Shown in pieces: positions 5,269-6,392 of a stretch of 6,392 nt of DNA; positions within the stretch are counted from its first letter, which is position 1; every line of letters starts with the position of its first letter. Source of the stretch: JADKCL01 sp046050405 (GTDB lineage Bacteria; Bacteroidota; Bacteroidia; J057; JADKCL01); contig JBJOPY010000224.1 of the NCBI GenBank assembly GCA_046050405.1, positions 1 to 6,392 of the forward strand, given 5' to 3'. The notes below the pieces were generated by a model. It had not been told where the DNA came from and ran no database searches. It saw nothing but the letters and a program-made list of their open reading frames with translations. A program made the position numbers and the translations under genes.

Positions 5269-6392
5269 TGGGCCTTGGATTGGCGGTAGGCCTCATAGTC
5301 GGCCATGAATGACTGGATGAAGGCTTCGGCAATGACCTTGGCGCCCTGCGGGGCAAGGTGGACATAATCCGCCGCCGCGAGTGGTGGATCGGCTTCCACC
5401 CATTGGATCATGGAATTCTGGCCTCCCATGGCTTCATAGATGTCAAAGAAGCATGCACCCGCATCGAAGGCAGCCTGGCGCAAGGCATCGCGCACATGCA
5501 CGAGATGCGGATAGGTTTGCATTTTCCCCTCCACCTTCGTACACATGTCCCCGGGGCCGATGACGATCACAGGCGCACCCGGCACCAACCTTTTCAGGTA
5601 TTCGATCTGCGACCGGAAGTTCCGGCCATAACTCTCGGCGTCCTCCTTGTCCTGGATATGCGGGACGGTGTTGCCCCCGAATTGCAGCAGCAGCAGCTTG
5701 GGGTTCAGGCTGTCCAGCATGGGCTTGAACGGTACGGATGCCAGGCTTCCGAAGGCGGTTCCGGAGCTTCCGCGCATCGAGATGTTGTCCAGCACCACCC
5801 CGGCATTGCTTTCCATGCTCAGTCCGTAGATGTCCGGGCTGTCATAGCCCTCCAGGATGATCAGGATCTTCCTGGGCGTACGCGAGAACCGCCAGGTCTT
5901 CACCCTCATGCCTTTGTTGGCAGGGAGGGATTCGTCGGCAAAAGGCTCGTCGTCCACGAATACCTTCACGCTCACGTCACTGCGGTTGAATCCGTAGTAC
6001 ATTTTCAGTGTGGAGAAGGATTTGCTGACGGAATAGGCATTTCCCGAGACCCTCAGGCTGATCCACCCTGTGCTCGTTTCCGTTTCCTGATAGGCCGAGT
6101 CGGGAACGGGTGGGGAGAACCTGCTGAAGATCGCCATCGGTCCGTATCGGCGGTGCCGGACGGAACGATCCACCACCCCGTACTGGGTGAAGCGGAGCAT
6201 GTTCTCGGAAGCCTCCTGGACCACGGACTGGGAGCTCGCCAGCGGCCTGGCTGCGACAAGGCCCGGCCCGGATCCGCCGAATCGCTCCTGCAGCTTGGCC
6301 CGGAACAGGCCGCTCATGCGGTCGCCCTCGATCTGCGAGTCGCCATAGTGGAGAATCCTGGCGGGCTTGGCCCCGTGACGGGCTTTCTCAAA
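5265..6392 (-). CDS. SGNH/GDSL-like hydrolase-fold protein, C-terminal 375 residues (5' end outside window)
   Basis: The reading frame is open to the right edge, and the residues there (ARILHYGDSQIEGDRM) form SGNH block I, so the gene begins beyond the window and the Met at 6317 is internal. In the visible numbering, GDSQ is at 17-20 (nucleophile Ser19), the block III equivalent is GGNT with Asn241, and block V is DYVH at 342-345 (Asp342, His345). Asp after the block III Asn is missing. About 220 residues lie between blocks I and III, including a beta-rich stretch and a YGLSMES motif, also seen as HGISMES in the next gene. The C-terminal regions are alike too: MGG followed by an S(I/M)(I/Q)xW segment, block V, then FM.DY. 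The two are therefore paralogues, probably from duplication. By context it is a second extracytoplasmic partner of the MBOAT. The missing N-terminus should hold a signal peptide or anchor. Confidence 0.85.
   Translation of the reverse strand, partial: FEKARHGAKPARILHYGDSQIEGDRMSGLFRAKLQERFGGSGPGLVAARPLASSQSVVQEASENMLRFTQYGVVDRSVRHRRYGPMAIFSRFSPPVPDSAYQETETSTGWISLRVSGNAYSVSKSFSTLKMYYGFNRSDVSVKVFVDDEPFADESLPANKGMRVKTWRFSRTPRKILIILEGYDSPDIYGLSMESNAGVVLDNISMRGSSGTAFGSLASVPFKPMLDSLNPKLLLLQFGGNTVPHIQDKEDAESYGRNFRSQIEYLKRLVPGAPVIVIGPGDMCTKVEGKMQTYPHLVHVRDALRQAAFDAGACFFDIYEAMGGQNSMIQWVEADPPLAAADYVHLAPQGAKVIAEAFIQSFMADYEAYRQSKAH

Noticed and set aside
6315..6317. ATG as the start of the rightmost SGNH gene (350 aa form)
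   Set aside because: The frame is open to the window edge, and the upstream codons encode the SGNH block I (GDSQIEG). Starting at 6317 would remove the nucleophile serine.

Overview
The window (about 60% G+C by eye) reads as a chromosomal piece of a GC-rich member of the Bacteroidota. Four observations support this. The SGNH and MBOAT proteins have the wording typical of that phylum, for example HIGGSH, TTNND and the GFWHG region. The TadA sequence is of the same type. Recognisable Shine-Dalgarno sequences are absent. A perfect Bacteroidota -7 box (TAnnTTTG) lies upstream of the leftmost gene. No phage, IS, CRISPR, tRNA or rRNA signal was seen. All supported genes lie on the minus strand, so the order of transcription runs from right to left.

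Right block (6392 to 2280): a tight three-gene unit. The first gene (5265-6392, start outside the window) and the second (3979-5268) encode two related but diverged SGNH/GDSL-type proteins. The third (2280-3965) encodes a 561-residue MBOAT membrane protein of the AlgI/DltB/PatA type. The first two genes overlap by 4 bases (TTGA) and the third follows after 13 bases. MBOAT plus SGNH is the classical pairing for moving an acyl group across the membrane and placing it on an extracytoplasmic glycan. The probable job is therefore O-acylation (most likely O-acetylation) of a cell-surface or secreted polysaccharide; the substrate cannot be read from this window.

Middle (2279 to 1936): 344 bases with no supported gene. 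It holds an A9/T9 run, small dyads and a near-perfect 16-base dyad close to the next gene.

Left block: tadA (tRNA adenosine deaminase, 1465-1935) overlaps by ATGA with an EamA/DMT-family permease gene (587-1468). A 93-base gap containing a good promoter candidate then leads to the beginning of an M1-family, leukotriene-A4-hydrolase-like aminopeptidase lipoprotein gene (493 to 1, running off the left edge). This part is ordinary housekeeping or transport content with no evident functional link to the acylation unit.

The point of most interest is the acylation cassette: one MBOAT with two paralogous SGNH proteins. Each has lost a different acidic residue of the standard SGNH blocks, and both carry a similar large insertion between block I and block III. 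This layout resembles known two-component O-acetylation systems rather than a clearly new type of system.
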